From positions 1,016,666,011 to 1,016,730,010 of the forward strand of contig NC_056726.1 in NCBI RefSeq assembly GCF_019279795.1: a stretch of 64,000 bases of DNA. Direction: 5' to 3'. Positions within the stretch are counted from its first letter, which is position 1. Every line of letters begins with the position of its first letter. The notes under the pieces were generated by a model, which worked only from the letters and a program-made list of their open reading frames with translations, was not told the origin of the DNA and made no database searches. The translations under genes were made by a program, and so were the position numbers. The DNA comes from Protopterus annectens. Its lineage: Eukaryota > Chordata > Ceratodontiformes > Protopteridae. Shown here in pieces: positions 24,363 to 34,852 of this stretch.

Positions 24363-25570
24363 ACTCATCAGGTGACTGCATAATCTGTTTTGGAATTCTA
24401 CTTCAAGAGATCATAAGGCAATAATTTCCACAAATCCACAATGAGGCACAGTATAACAAAACTGCTTGTACTACAACATGGACAACAACATTTGCTATAT
24501 TTGTTGAAACATTTTGTGCTTTACATTTGCAGAAATTTTCAAGGTCTCCTTTTTCTACGATATATTTTTGGAATACTTATTTAGAGGAGGTAATATAGAC
24601 TTCTTTGTGCATTTTATATTTTAGTGCATTTTGTATCTGAGGGGGTTCTCTGAGAATCCCATGCCTGAATAAATGAGTTTGGAAGTTATGGATGAATGAT
24701 GTGCATTCAGAGAAATTATTATAAAGACGCTTTAATAACTCCATAGCATTCCCTTCTGCTTTCTCACAATACCTGTTTATTTTCGGTTCATTAGATATGC
24801 CTTCTTTTGGTACAATTTTTTTACCTTTGTTGCTGCTTATTGTTGCATTTCTTGTTGTTTTGTAAACATGAAATATTTTATTATACTGTCAGATATAATG
24901 CAAATGCAAGCAACTTATGTTCAGCAATTAGAGGCTTGTGCTTTGCACCTTCTAACTGAATGATGCACATTTCTGCATAGCACATTGAAGCCATAGGATT
25001 CAAACTAAGGCTAGTAGAAAGCAGCATTCTCACAAACCATCATATTAACTGGCATGTTAAATGGCAAGGAAACGTGATGAACAAATACATGAAAAATAAT
25101 AATATTGCAAATGGAAATAGGAAGATCATATCAGAAAGAGGTAGTGGGCTTTATCCATTGATTGGTGTATATCTTGTAGAACTATTGCACAGAAAAAAGT
25201 CAGGAGCGTGCATCACACATTATTCACAGATGATGGGGGTGCAGGGTGTACATCAAATATGCTATGCTACACAAAACTTGTTTCTGGAGTGCCGTAAATG
25301 TGATACAAATGAGAAACTCAGCATGAATAATGCTGCTAATGCATCTCACAAACAAAGGCATTGTGTATCATTCCTGACACCCAGCCCAGCATTACAGGGG
25401 ATTACCGGCCATGTAGAAGTTACGTAACCATCCTTGTAACCGCTGCAAAACAATGTCATTGTTACAACATAAGCACTATAAGGCTAACCCATATACTGGG
25501 TTCGAAGAATTCTACATATGTAGGCAGTTACATAAACTGCATATACAGATACACATGCAGACAGAGCTAT
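22901..25570. other. Unidentified non-coding sequence with microsatellites
   Basis: (GT)n followed by a G-run at 23057-23088 and (CA)n at 24299-24359. No gene, SINE or LINE recognised; the short open frames have no recognisable content. Confidence 0.4.
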
Positions 25571-26703
25571 TTATATCATCATCATCATCAGCCCCCTTTT
25601 TTCCCATTTTTCTACATGAGGTCAGGGTATCATGTTAACTGTCACCATCTCTCTCGATTCAGTGCCGCACTCCTGCTTTCTTCAACACTCATGCCTGACT
25701 GTCGCAGATCTTCTTTCACACAATCCATCCACCTCTTTGCTGGACATCCTTGCTTCCTCTTACCTTCTTCCTGTCTGTCCCAAATCTTCCTCACCAGATT
25801 GTCTTCTGCTTTTCTACACATCTGCGCAAACCATCGTAATCTGTTCTCTATGATCTTTTCTGCAATTGAAGTGACTTTGGGTTCTGCTCTTATGTCCTCA
25901 TTTCTTTGCCTGTCCCACAGTGTGCATTCTACCGCCTTTCTCAGGCACTTCATTTCCATCGCCTCTAGCTTCTTCAACTGTTCTGCCTTTACTGCCCAGG
26001 TTTCTGTACCATACAGCAGTACCCACTGTCTTGTACACCTTACTTTTCAGCTTCTTTGGCATTCTTCTGTCATAGACCACACCTGATGCTCTATGCCAGG
26101 TGGCTACAGCCCCTCTGATTCTAGCTTTGACTTCTTCATTCAGACTACCCTTCTCCTCAACCACCCCTCCCAGATACTTGAAGCTGTTTACCTGTTCCAC
26201 TATCTTCCCCTTCTATCTTTATTCTCAGCTTCTTCTGATTTTCCCAATCTGCTGCCATTACCACCGTCTTATCTGCGCTTAGTTTCATCCCATGTGCCTT
26301 CAGATTTGCATTCCATTCTCCTATCCTTTGCTGAAGTTCTAGATCAGCGTCTACCTGTACTGCCACATTGTCTGCATACAGTAGCTTTGCTGATCCCTCC
26401 CCTCCAACCTGTTTGCTACTGTAGTCCATCACCAGTATCAACAGCAGAGGACTCAGAACTGAACCCTGATGTACACCCACTCCCACTGGGAACCTCTATG
26501 TGAGGCCAAACACTGTTCGTACTAGAGTCATTGGGTCCTTGTACATAGTCTGCACTAATTCTACCAATGTTTCTGGGACTTCAATCCATTGCAGTACTGC
26601 CAGATCAGCTTTCTTGGGACCTTGTCATATGCTTTCTCCAAGTCTAGGAATGCCCAATTGGACTCTCTCTTCATCTGTAGCTTCTTCTTGGGTATCCCCA
26701 GGG

Positions 26704-26854
26704 TTGGGAGGGTGGCCTAAAAGGTTTTGTGTATGTTTGCAAACACACACAAAGTGTGTGTTTGGTCTCAAGGGATAATTGGCTAGGCTTAAAATGGCTC
26801 GCAAGGGCAGTTAGCTTAGTACTAATCTATGAACCTATGAACCTATGAACCTAT
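26704..26854 (+). mobile_element. tRNA-headed SINE with CR1-type tail, copy 1
   Basis: It starts 'gggagggtggcctaa' (A-box region) and has a disturbed B box. The body 'ataattggctaggcttaaaa' and 'agttagcttagtactaa' is followed by three AACCTATG-type units. It sits inside the RTE RT region. Confidence 0.85.
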
Positions 26855-27010
26855 CAGTCTCAATGCAAACATCGAGTCAATTGTGCTGCATCTTGATCTG
26901 AATCATCCCATCTTACATTCTTCTCCTGTGCGTATCTATTTATCAATCACCCTCTCCAGAACTTTCATGCAATGTGATAGGAGTTTGATGCCTCTGTATT
27001 ACCAACCATT

Positions 27011-27146
27011 GTTCATAGGTTCATAGATATAACTTAGTAAAGCCATTTTAAGCCTAGCCAATTATCCCTTTAAGTGACTCTACCCCCTCGAGCCTTGTGT
27101 TTGCTTGCATGTACAACCTTAACCATTAGGCCACCCTCCCAACCCT
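27011..27146 (-). mobile_element. tRNA-headed SINE with CR1-type tail, copy 2
   Basis: Minus-strand copy: head 'gggagggtggcctaatgg', body 'ggctaggcttaaaatgg', tail of 'cctatgaac' units. Also inside the RTE copy. Confidence 0.85.
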
Positions 27147-27182
27147 GTGGATGTTTCCTTTATTCTCTTACTTTTTACCTTA

Positions 27183-27378
27183 CAAAGAAGGTAAGAGCAA
27201 GCGAGGATGTCCAGCAAAGAGGTAGATGGATTGTATGAAAGAAGATCTGCGACAGTCAGGCATGAGTGCTGAAGAAGGCAGCAGTGTGGCACTGAATCGA
27301 GAGAGATGGCAACAGTTAACATGATACCCCAACCTCATGTAGAAAAATGGGGAAAAAAGGGGCTGATGATGATGATAT
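27183..27378 (+). mobile_element. RTE 3' fragment, opposite orientation, inside the RTE copy
   Basis: It reads EGKSKRGCPAKR-like, CMKEDLRQSGMSAEE-like and LNRERWQQLT-like on the plus strand and ends in a (TGA)n tail at 27361-27373. It is the same 3' end found on the minus strand at 25571-25800. It is an independent 5'-truncated insertion. Confidence 0.85.
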
Positions 27379-28550
27379 AAATATTTCTGGCATGAATATG
27401 CTTATCCTCCCATCATCTGGGATACGCCTTTCTCTCCATACTGCTATTAGTGCCCTCAGGAGCCATTTCTCCCCATCTCTCCCAGCATCTTTATCATATC
27501 TGCTGTGATCTCATCTGAGCCTGCTGCTTTCCCTGACTTCATCTTCCTTAGTGCTGTTCTTACTTCCTCTAGGGTGGGCTCCTCTTTTGCTCTCATTGTA
27601 CACTGTTTCTGGGGTAGTACAGCTTTTGTGGGGTTTTCTTCATTCAGAAGCTGCTGGAAATATGCCTTCCATCTGCCTTTGATGCCCTCTGGACTGGTTA
27701 GCAGGTTGTTGCTGGCATCCCTTATGAAAGTCTGACTATCTTCTTTATCTTTCTGTCTTTGCCTTGCAACCTGATTATGACCCTTATTGAGTCACTTTCC
27801 AGAAGTTGGTACAGTGCCTCCAATGCCCTATTATTTGCTATTCTTTCTTAGATTCTTTGTTAGCCAGTGAGTATTCCTTCCTAGCCTGGTCAGTCTTTTC
27901 TATCTCACACTTCTTCCTGCACTCCTTCTTTCTTTTGATGACTTCCTGTACTTCTGCATTCCACCACCAGCTTTCCTTATGTACCTTATCCCCATACCTG
28001 GCTCAGCCACATATCTTTTCTGTAGTCCTAACACTTGCTGTTTTTAGGCACTGCCATTCTTCTTCAACTCCACCTATTTCCTCCTCTTCTTGGGGTGCTA
28101 GATCCCTGAGTAATTCCTTGAACTGTTGTACTTTCTCTCCAGTCAACTTCCAGGTTTTCAGCCTGGTCTCTGTTGACCTTAGAGCCATCTCTGACCACTG
28201 CTTGCAGCTGATTGTGGCAACTAGTGGTTTATGCTATGGGCCGGCTGTTTCGCTGGGGATGACTTTGCAATTTTCCTTACTAGGAGGAAGTCTACCTGAG
28301 TTGCATGTTGACTAGTCTTGTGACTGTCTCTCTTTCTGAACCATGGGTTGGCTACTATCAAGCCATTTGCCAGACAGAAGTCTAGAATGGCTTCTGCTTC
28401 TTTATTCCTGTTGCCCCCAGGAACCCGGCAGTCCTCATATCTGGTTCTGTCTGTCCCAATATGTGCATTCAAGTCACCCATTATCAACACCAATTCATGT
28501 TCTCCTGCTTTATCTAGTAGGTCCTGCAACTGCTGTCTGAATGCTGTCTG

Positions 28551-29131
28551 TCTGAATATATATATATACTCATATGCATGCAGATATAGTGTACCAAACA
28601 CCTGGAAGCAAAAACTGAGCCCCACCTGTTGAATGAGCTGCTGCCTTTGCTGCATCTGTCTACTGACTCTTCTGCTACACCAGCACAGGTGTAGGATTTA
28701 GTTCCTGCTGCATGGGTCAATCAGACATTTTGGAGTGTATCAGAACAGTGAAGTCTGTCACTGAGCATAAACTTCCTAAAAAGATGTCAGTGAGGACTGG
28801 TATGCAGAAGTATGTAACAAGACTACTATAGTTAACAGTTTTGACACAAAATATACTACTCATTCCTGTGTGCCAGTCAGTCCAGATTCAGCCTACATCA
28901 TTACAGCTCACATTAAAAGAACTCTCAGATAATCAGAGACACACACACACACACACACTCCTGCACATGTGCACACTCATACAGACACACACATATGCAC
29001 ACATGTCCCTACGCACACACACATGCACACACATACAAACACACATGTGCATGAGTGTGTTGCAAACACACATGCACTCACATGTGCAGCTGTGTGCATG
29101 TATTTGTGTGTATGTGTGTATGCATACACAT
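28551..29131. other. Non-coding, (CA)-rich from 28941
   Basis: No gene seen. 28941-29130 is a variable CA/TG-rich tract with 'acacatgcac' variants. Confidence 0.6.
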
Positions 29132-29270
29132 TAGGTTCATAGGTTCATACTAAGCTAACTGCCCTTGCGGGCCATTTTAAGCCTAGCCAATTATCCCTTG
29201 TGAGACTCAAAACCCTGCACCTTGTGCTTACAAGGCAAACACCTTAACCATTAGGCCACCCTCCCAACCC
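29132..29270 (-). mobile_element. tRNA-headed SINE with CR1-type tail, copy 3
   Basis: On the minus strand a well-preserved head 'gggagggtggcctaatgg' with B box 'gggttttgagtctc' (one extra T), body, and two tail units. Confidence 0.88.
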
Positions 29271-29390
29271 ATGCATGAGTTCATGTATGTGTGCACCCAT
29301 GCTTCTAATTGTGTGGTGCTGACACTATGTATTATTACTGTTAGTCCATTGCCACATGCTTACTGTTTCTTTACCTACAACCCAAGTGTT

Positions 29391-29537
29391 ATAGGTTCAT
29401 AGGTTCATAGTTTAGTACTAAGCTAACTGCCCTTGCGAGCCATTTTAAGCCTAGCCAATTATCCCTTGTGAGACTCAAACCCTGCACCTTGTGTTTGTAA
29501 GGCAAACACCTTATCCATTAAGCCATCCTCCCAACCT
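29391..29537 (-). mobile_element. tRNA-headed SINE with CR1-type tail, copy 4
   Basis: Minus-strand copy with a good B box 'gggtttgagtctc', body 'ggctaggcttaaaatggctc' and tail units 'ctatgaacctat'. Confidence 0.9.
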
Positions 29538-30012
29538 ATTATGTAATACTTATCTCCACATTCCCCTTGCATTTTTTCTTCATACAGTATTTTATGTACA
29601 GGTTGTCATAATGCACATCCAGCATTCATTGTCATATGATCTATGCTCCCTCAACATACTCTTTACATACATGAACACTGCTATACTGCATACCATTTCC
29701 ATTCTCTTATCTTTTGCCTTATTGCAGAAGGATGCATTTGACTTACAAGGAAAACAGGCTGCCATGATGTGTGATGTGTGCCCTGCTGTGCCAGCTTTCC
29801 ATGCAGGGGCATATTGCTGCTCTAATTTATTATGCTCTCAGTGCAGCAATGAAGTGTTACAGTGCACTCTGCTTAGCTCCAGCACAGTATGTCATGCATT
29901 TTGATCTGTGGCTAAACTCAGATACATACTGCTTTCTGTTCATAGTAATGCCCCTGTCTGTCATTCTCTGAAATGCCCTCTTTACCTGGTTGGCTAATTT
30001 GGACCCATTAAG
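29538..30012. other. Unidentified non-coding sequence
   Basis: An open frame over 29491-29904 has no recognisable domain and starts inside the SINE. Confidence 0.4.
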
Positions 30013-30149
30013 ACTGGGAGGGTGGCCTAATGGTAAGGTGTTTGATTTACAAACACAAGGTACAGGGTTTGAGTCTCACAAGAGATAATTGGCTAGGTTT
30101 AAAATGACTTGCAAGGGCAGTTAGCCTAGTACTAATTCATGAACCTATG
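30013..30149 (+). mobile_element. tRNA-headed SINE with CR1-type tail, copy 5
   Basis: Head 'gggagggtggcctaatgg', B box 'gggtttgagtctc', body 'ggctaggtttaaaatgac', single tail unit. Confidence 0.88.
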
Positions 30150-30764
30150 TCCTGAATGTATCTAACAAAACTGTCCAGTGGACATTGTGTTAATAAAGAA
30201 AAAATACTGTTTAGGTTCTATTGCCATCCAGTTATAAATGACTGAGAATGGAGAAAGTTTAAAACTGAATGTCTAAACCTAGGGAATGAATCGGTCATTG
30301 GGCTGCACTAATAATTAAAGTTTTTAGTCTCTTCAGATTTTGTTGACAAGAAAAATAATTTCAAGGCTGGTTTACAACCTCTTGTGCTGCCATAATTGCT
30401 TTGTGATATTCTACCAGATGTTCAAAAAATACTGTAATTTACTATAAATGCAAGCACAACTGAATCCTTAGGGAGGCCTGCACTCATCTCTACTGGTTGT
30501 CATGCCTGAAGAAGGTATAAATATGGTGCCTGTTGCCTCTCTTTATCAAAAGGTTATTCTATGTTTATTCTACCAAACATGTTTACCAAGCTTCTTTGTT
30601 TGTAACATTATATGCTGGGGAAGTAAATCTTACTTAGGGCCAGTTATTGTATTTTTCTTTTAGACTGTTAATGAAATTAAATTGTATACTGGATTCATTA
30701 AGACCTCTTTGCATCTGCATATGATAAATTCTGAACAGTCAGCAGAAGGAAAACAAAACAATAA

Positions 30765-30967
30765 ATGTCAATGATTCTCTGCTTTGTTCTTGTCTTTGTC
30801 ACTGTCTGTCAAACAATTTGCATGTCTTACCTATCCGATTTAAACTTACGGGGCCTCAGAATGAAAGGAGACATCATTATTGGTGGAATATTTCCTGTAT
30901 GTTATGTCTCCGTTTCTCCAGAACTGAAATTTAAGGAACATCCTCCCAAAGATGTAGCCTGCGAAAA
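30765..30967 (+). CDS. Exon 1 of a V2R/OlfC (class C GPCR) chemoreceptor-like gene
   Basis: ATG at 30765 begins a hydrophobic signal peptide (MSMILCFVLVFVTVCQTICM), followed by LRGLRMKGDIIIGGIFPV and PELKFKEHPPKDVACEK. The order signal peptide, short cysteine-containing linker, GDIIIGGIFPV, then a second cysteine followed by E-K is that of the first exon of vomeronasal type-2/olfactory class C receptors and the calcium-sensing receptor, where this strand opens the Venus-flytrap ligand domain. The frame runs into a strong splice donor, AA|GTAAGT, at 30967/30968, as expected for the exon 1/2 junction. The histidine usual after FPV is C here. No exon 2 was recognised in the 33 kb downstream, so it may be a lone relic or a gene with a very long intron. 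Confidence 0.68.
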
Positions 30968-31531
30968 GTAAGTTTTTGTTAAAAACTGCAATATATATAT
31001 TTTATGACATGGTAAATATTTCTGAAATGAAAAGAAAATTTATCTATGAGCCTCTGACAAGCAGATTTCCTAGGTGAAGTACTACAGAATGACTTCAAGG
31101 GATAGTATGTATACTATGCTAAATTACATACACTTCTGTACTCCCTGATCCAATCTATCTAGAAATCATGCATGCTAATAGGAATTTAACTTTAGGCAAC
31201 ATAAAACACTTGGTAGGGTTTATTACGATTACTTGATTATTAATACCATTCATCCATATAGTTGTTGTCATGTTGAATGACTTGACATTAGCAGCCTGAC
31301 ATTCAGAATGCCTCCCTAACTCTCTTTGCCAGCCTTCACCAAAGTGTTTAAGCATAATTTATTTCAATTCATGACAAATATCTTAAGAATAAGACAACTG
31401 TGGGATTATCTGTGCCACAAACTTTAAGCATTTCCAATACCTACAGTTTCTGCCCGTGAAGATACCTTTCTAAAACCATTGTTTAGCTAGATGAATATAT
31501 TTTTTTTTACAAGAATTATCTTAAGTTACTG

Positions 31532-31575
<44 letters not shown>

Positions 31576-32089
31576 TAGAAATGCATAGGTAGCATGCATA
31601 ACTATAACATACATCTGCACAGCTGGTGGCACTGAAATTCTCACTAATGGTTCTGAGCCACAACTTGTCCACATCTGTCTTCAGGACAGGAAATGAATGC
31701 AGAACTTATGCCCATATCCAGTCCAGTCGAACACCACACCTTCCTTCTATTGCTTTGTATTTTACTCTCAATCCTCTAATTACATCTCTAAATCACTATT
31801 AATTCATGTTTTTTTTTAGCTTTAATAAGATTTGGTATATAAGAAGGGAGTAAAGGAGTGATCCAGAGAAAGAAAATGAAAAATTCATATGAAACCTTAT
31901 ACAAGAATGATTAATAAGAATTTCTGCTGCACATTTATAATTCAGTGTTTCCTTATAAAATGTGTATGCCAGTTGCCCTGGCCTTGCTTAAGTATTCAGC
32001 ATAATTCTCCACAAGGGCATGACTAATAAGCTGATCAGGTTAAATACTAACCCATACAGCGTTATTTGGATTGCATGTTGGCTAGCAGG
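30968..32089. other. Intron-like or intergenic sequence, no feature recognised
   Basis: If the exon at 30765-30967 is used, this is the start of its intron 1. It holds a (TA)n tract at 31535-31570. Confidence 0.45.
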
Positions 32090-32310
32090 TTGAAGACACA
32101 GAATCGGAGTTTTAGTTTTATTGTTAACTGGCTAAGCCCACTGGACAAAAGTGTCCATTTTCAGGAGCAATCTGCTACCACTATTTGGTTAAATGACTTG
32201 CTCAGAGTCACACAGTAGGCAAATTGCAGTGGACAGAATTGAACCCTGTAGCATGGGTACAGAAAGCAGATCAGTAACAGTTCAGAGCCTTAATCATCTA
32301 AGTTGACAGA
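32090..32310 (-). mobile_element. MIR/CORE-like tRNA-derived SINE, old
   Basis: The plus strand reads 'gttaaatgacttgctcagag', 'tcacacagtaggcaaattgc', then 'aattgaaccctg' and 'agagccttaatc'. This is the order of a MIR-type SINE in reverse: core 'ctgtgtgac', B box, A-box region. Strongly diverged and called by eye. Confidence 0.45.
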
Positions 32311-32329
32311 GCATAGATGTGCTACTGTC

Positions 32330-32695
32330 ACACGGCAGCTGATCACTGAAGGAGTGCCTCAGGCCTCTGCAGTAGAACCCCTTCTGGTAGGAATCTGCTT
32401 CTCTGATGTGAAGGCAGATGTACAAGGATTACAGTTGACCATCTTTGTGGATGCAGTCCAAATGCTATGACTGACTCCCCCTAAGGATTACAATATACTC
32501 TAAAAGGGTCTGGATAGAGTTAAAACCTGGTGCTCTGACCATGGCTTTAGACTCAGTGGAAGAAATGCAGTACAGCTGCATTTGGGAACAAATATATCCC
32601 ACTGATTCTCTCATAAATGACACCCCAGTTAAGATGAATTCCACCATATAAGATCTAGGTACTCCCATCAACAATGGTCTGTCTGTTGATTACAT
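32330..32695 (+). pseudogene. Decayed CR1 (family B) RT fragment
   Basis: Nucleotides parallel the CR1 copy at 5890-6240: 'gagtgcctcaggcctctgcag' for VPQGS, 'cttctctgatgtgaaggcag' for FSEVQA, 'aaagggtctggatagag' for KGLTE, 'gatctaggtactcccatcaacaatggtctg' for DLGT.VDNGL. The catalytic box and frame are destroyed. Confidence 0.72.
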
Positions 32696-32933
32696 GACTA
32701 TGTAGACAAATGGTTAGAGTGACAGCCTCATGTCCAGTAGGTGTAGGGTTTGAATACAGAGACGATTATTAGTTACAGTGAGGAAATATATTATATTTCC
32801 CATTTAATTATCACAGAAGTATGTTCTAGCTCGAGAGATGCAATAGTCACACAGAACTCTTCCTTTATTATGCACTTCAGTGAATATAATATGTAATTTG
32901 ATAGATATCTCCCAAATTACTTATAGTTTCATA

Positions 32934-33057
32934 GGTTAGTACGAAGCTAACTGCCCTTGCGAGCCATTTTAAACCTAGCCAATTATCCCTTGTGAGACTC
33001 AAACCCTGCACCTTGTGTTTTTAAGGCAAACACCTTAACCATTAGGCCACCCTCCCA
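32934..33057 (-). mobile_element. tRNA-headed SINE with CR1-type tail, copy 6
   Basis: Minus-strand copy; head 'gggagggtggcctaatgg', B box 'gggtttgagtctc', tail shortened to about one unit. Confidence 0.88.
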
Positions 33058-33764
33058 CAACTAACTCCACTACTTAACCCAACCTGAAGAGGTCAACATT
33101 TTTCTAACCAAGAAAATCAAAGGGCTTGACTATCTCAGTTATCTTGATAGACTGAAAAAAACATTTTTTTCTACTACATATAGGCTGCTATATGAGATCA
33201 CTGCCTTTCCTGCAAAATTATGATAAAACCTGGGGCCATAAGGTTATTCAGACTACCTGCCTACTACTAACCTCTGAACCTAAATCTCCACCCCCCCCCC
33301 ACACACACACATATGCAAAAACACACACATTCTGTTATGTACCATTTGTAGGCTTGCAGAACTTAAACCATGATTTTTTTCTGATAATCTTGCCAGTTAA
33401 AATTAGTGGTCTGTATAGTTTCAATTTATATCATTTTTACACTTTATTCCATGTCAAACCTGCAAATAAAACTTCCTGTTGCAGTTTTTGTTCAGAATTT
33501 TATATTTTAGCATAATAATTAACAAAACAAATACAGAGACTTGTACTTAAGTGGGGACATTTCTTGTTAGTGGGAATGAGCTGATATGTCTATTTCTCCT
33601 ATTAAACCCGTGAAAGGAAGAAAGATGAAAGCAGCAGACAAGATATAAAAGAAGTGCACCTGGTAACTAGAATCATTAGACAACCTCATCAGTTTGAGTT
33701 TTTACTATCAGTAACAACATACAGGTAAACAGCAGTGCAGGAAAACTAATACAATTATGGTATC
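33058..33764. other. Unidentified non-coding sequence
   Basis: It contains a C-run and (CA)n at 33290-33330. An open frame over 33192-33515 has no recognisable domain. Confidence 0.4.
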
Positions 33765-33780
33765 AAACCATGAACATACA

Positions 33781-34118
33781 ACCACAACTCCTTCACTTGA
33801 AAAGCACAAACAAGCAAAAACGAACACCGCCGGCTTCACTATAAAGGGTATATCCTGTAGCCTAATTACTACAACTTGCCAGAAAATCCAATATATACTA
33901 TATTGGTGCACAGAGTACAGTCAGTTCTTTCTGATTCTGATGAAGTCTGGTATTAACAGAAGAAAGCGCGCTCAATCCCAGGTTGCTGTTTGTGTCTTAT
34001 ATGTTCAATAAATTTTGGTTTTATTGACAAGTGACTGTACTCTGTGCACCAATATAGTATATATTGGATTTTCTGGCAAGTTGTAGTAATTAAGCTACAG
34101 GATATACCCTTTATAGTG
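33781..34118. mobile_element. 338-bp insertion with 89-bp near-perfect inverted repeats
   Basis: It is flanked by the 16-bp direct repeat 'aaaccatgaacataca' at 33765-33780 and 34119-34134, which reads as a target-site duplication. Arms 33835-33923 and 34032-34120 (the last bases overlapping the flanking repeat) are reverse complements with one mismatch seen. The spacer holds CTGATGA, a possible short stem (TCTG/CAGA), GAAA and GCGCGC (about 33937-33970), the same order of boxes as the Penelope hammerhead-like motifs, and then 'caataaattttggttttattg'. It may be a small foldback relative of Penelope ends. No protein is supported. Confidence 0.72.
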
Positions 34119-34378
34119 AAACCATGAACATACACAAATAAAATAGTTACACTTAAAAGTGGGATAAAATAGAATGTGAAAAAAAATTAAATACTTAGTA
34201 AGTGATTAAAATCTTAGCATTCATTGACATACTAATCACATAATACATTATACGTTTAGAATTACATTTATCAATTAGCGTCATGCAACGGTTTTATTTG
34301 TTGACCTCATAGTGATAAATATGCGTTATGTTATAGAAGAAGAACTGGGTAAATAGCTTACCATAGTTATCTGTGAGT

Positions 34379-34533
34379 CTGGGGAGCCGTTGTTAGCATT
34401 GCTGCCTTACAGCAACAGGTTCTTCGGTTTAATTCTCAGCTGGGGTGCTTTCTGTGTGGAGTCTGATTTTCCTCCCTGTGGTCATGTGGCTTTCCTCCGG
34501 GTGCTCCAGTTTCCTCCCAAACATATGCTGTAG
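34379..34533 (+). mobile_element. DANA-like tRNA-derived SINE, 5' half (split by Penelope)
   Basis: Head 'gttgttagcattgctgcctt' (A-box side), 'ggtttaattctcagctgggg' (B-box side), then 'ttcctccgggtgctcc' and 'tatgctgtag'. The complete sister at 40335-40724 shows the intact order. The 3' half resumes at 38993. Confidence 0.85.
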
Positions 34534-34841
34534 TAATTTTTGTGTAGGTTGTAATATGTATTTACATTTGTTTTATATGTTCTTGTTGGAGGTTCTTTTG
34601 ATATAAGGAAGTAATTCTTTTATTTTGGTATACTGAAGGACTTTTATTGAGACTTTATTTTGGTGTAGGAAATGATGTCATTATTTGTATGTTTATATAA
34701 ACACTAATTTCCCTTGTTAATTTGTCTGAGGAAGTTTACGTATTACAGTAAACGAAAGTGCTAACTTCAACTTTTTTGCATCCAGTGTGATTTTTTCTCC
34801 TTCTACATTTTTCAAGTGTTTCTTTTTCTGGATTTGTTTGT
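34534..34841 (+). repeat. Left pseudo-LTR of the Penelope element
   Basis: 308 bp from 'taatttttgtgtagg' to 'ctggatttgtttgt', repeated at 38686-38992. About eight differences were counted by eye, including one inside the hammerhead-like core. Confidence 0.93.
34718..34771 (+). ncRNA. Hammerhead-like motif, left pseudo-LTR
   Basis: CTGAGGA (34726-34732), one A, stem GTTTAC/GTAAAC (34734-34739 with 34748-34753), GAAA (34754-34757), then GTGCTA. An outer GTT/AAC plus GT/AC pairing can form stem I with an internal loop. Box one is intact here, but the stem III palindrome is changed to AGTGCT. Confidence 0.55.
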
Positions 34842-34852
34842 TTCTGGTGACC

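Larger units (their letters stand above)
25642..28545 (-). pseudogene. Decayed RTE endonuclease-RT gene
   Basis: Minus-strand pieces in order: VLIMGDLNAHIGTDRTRYED (endonuclease, 28545-28300), ETRLKTWKLTGEKVQQFKEL (28188-28003), YRGIKLLSH and MKVLERVIDK (near 26990-26900), FLDLEKAYDKVPRKLIWQYC (motif A, near 26660-26600), GVHQGSVLSPLL (motif B), LLYADNVAV (motif C, YADN instead of YADD), EQVNSFKYLGGVVEEKGSLN (26200-26140) and ENRLRWFAQMCRKAEDNLVR (25860-25790). Stops, frameshifts, the D-to-N change in the catalytic box and three insertions make it a pseudogene. Confidence 0.87.
25571..28550 (-). mobile_element. RTE-type LINE, minus strand, invaded by SINEs and an RTE fragment
   Basis: On the minus strand the order is endonuclease C-terminal part, linker, RT, C-terminal domain and a 3' end with a (GAT)n tail (seen as 'atcatcatcatcatc' at 25577-25591). 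The short UTR and trinucleotide tail fit the RTE clade. The 5' end is truncated inside the endonuclease near 28550. Insertions: SINE at 26704-26854, SINE at 27011-27146 and a reversed RTE 3' fragment at 27183-27378. Confidence 0.86.

Noticed and set aside
25361..26503. Plus-strand open frames of 241 and 136 codons
   Set aside because: They are antisense to the RTE LINE protein, whose motifs are clear on the minus strand.
29491..29904. Cysteine-rich 137-codon frame upstream of the V2R-like exon
   Set aside because: It starts inside a SINE, has no recognisable domain and no splice signals consistent with the V2R-like exon.
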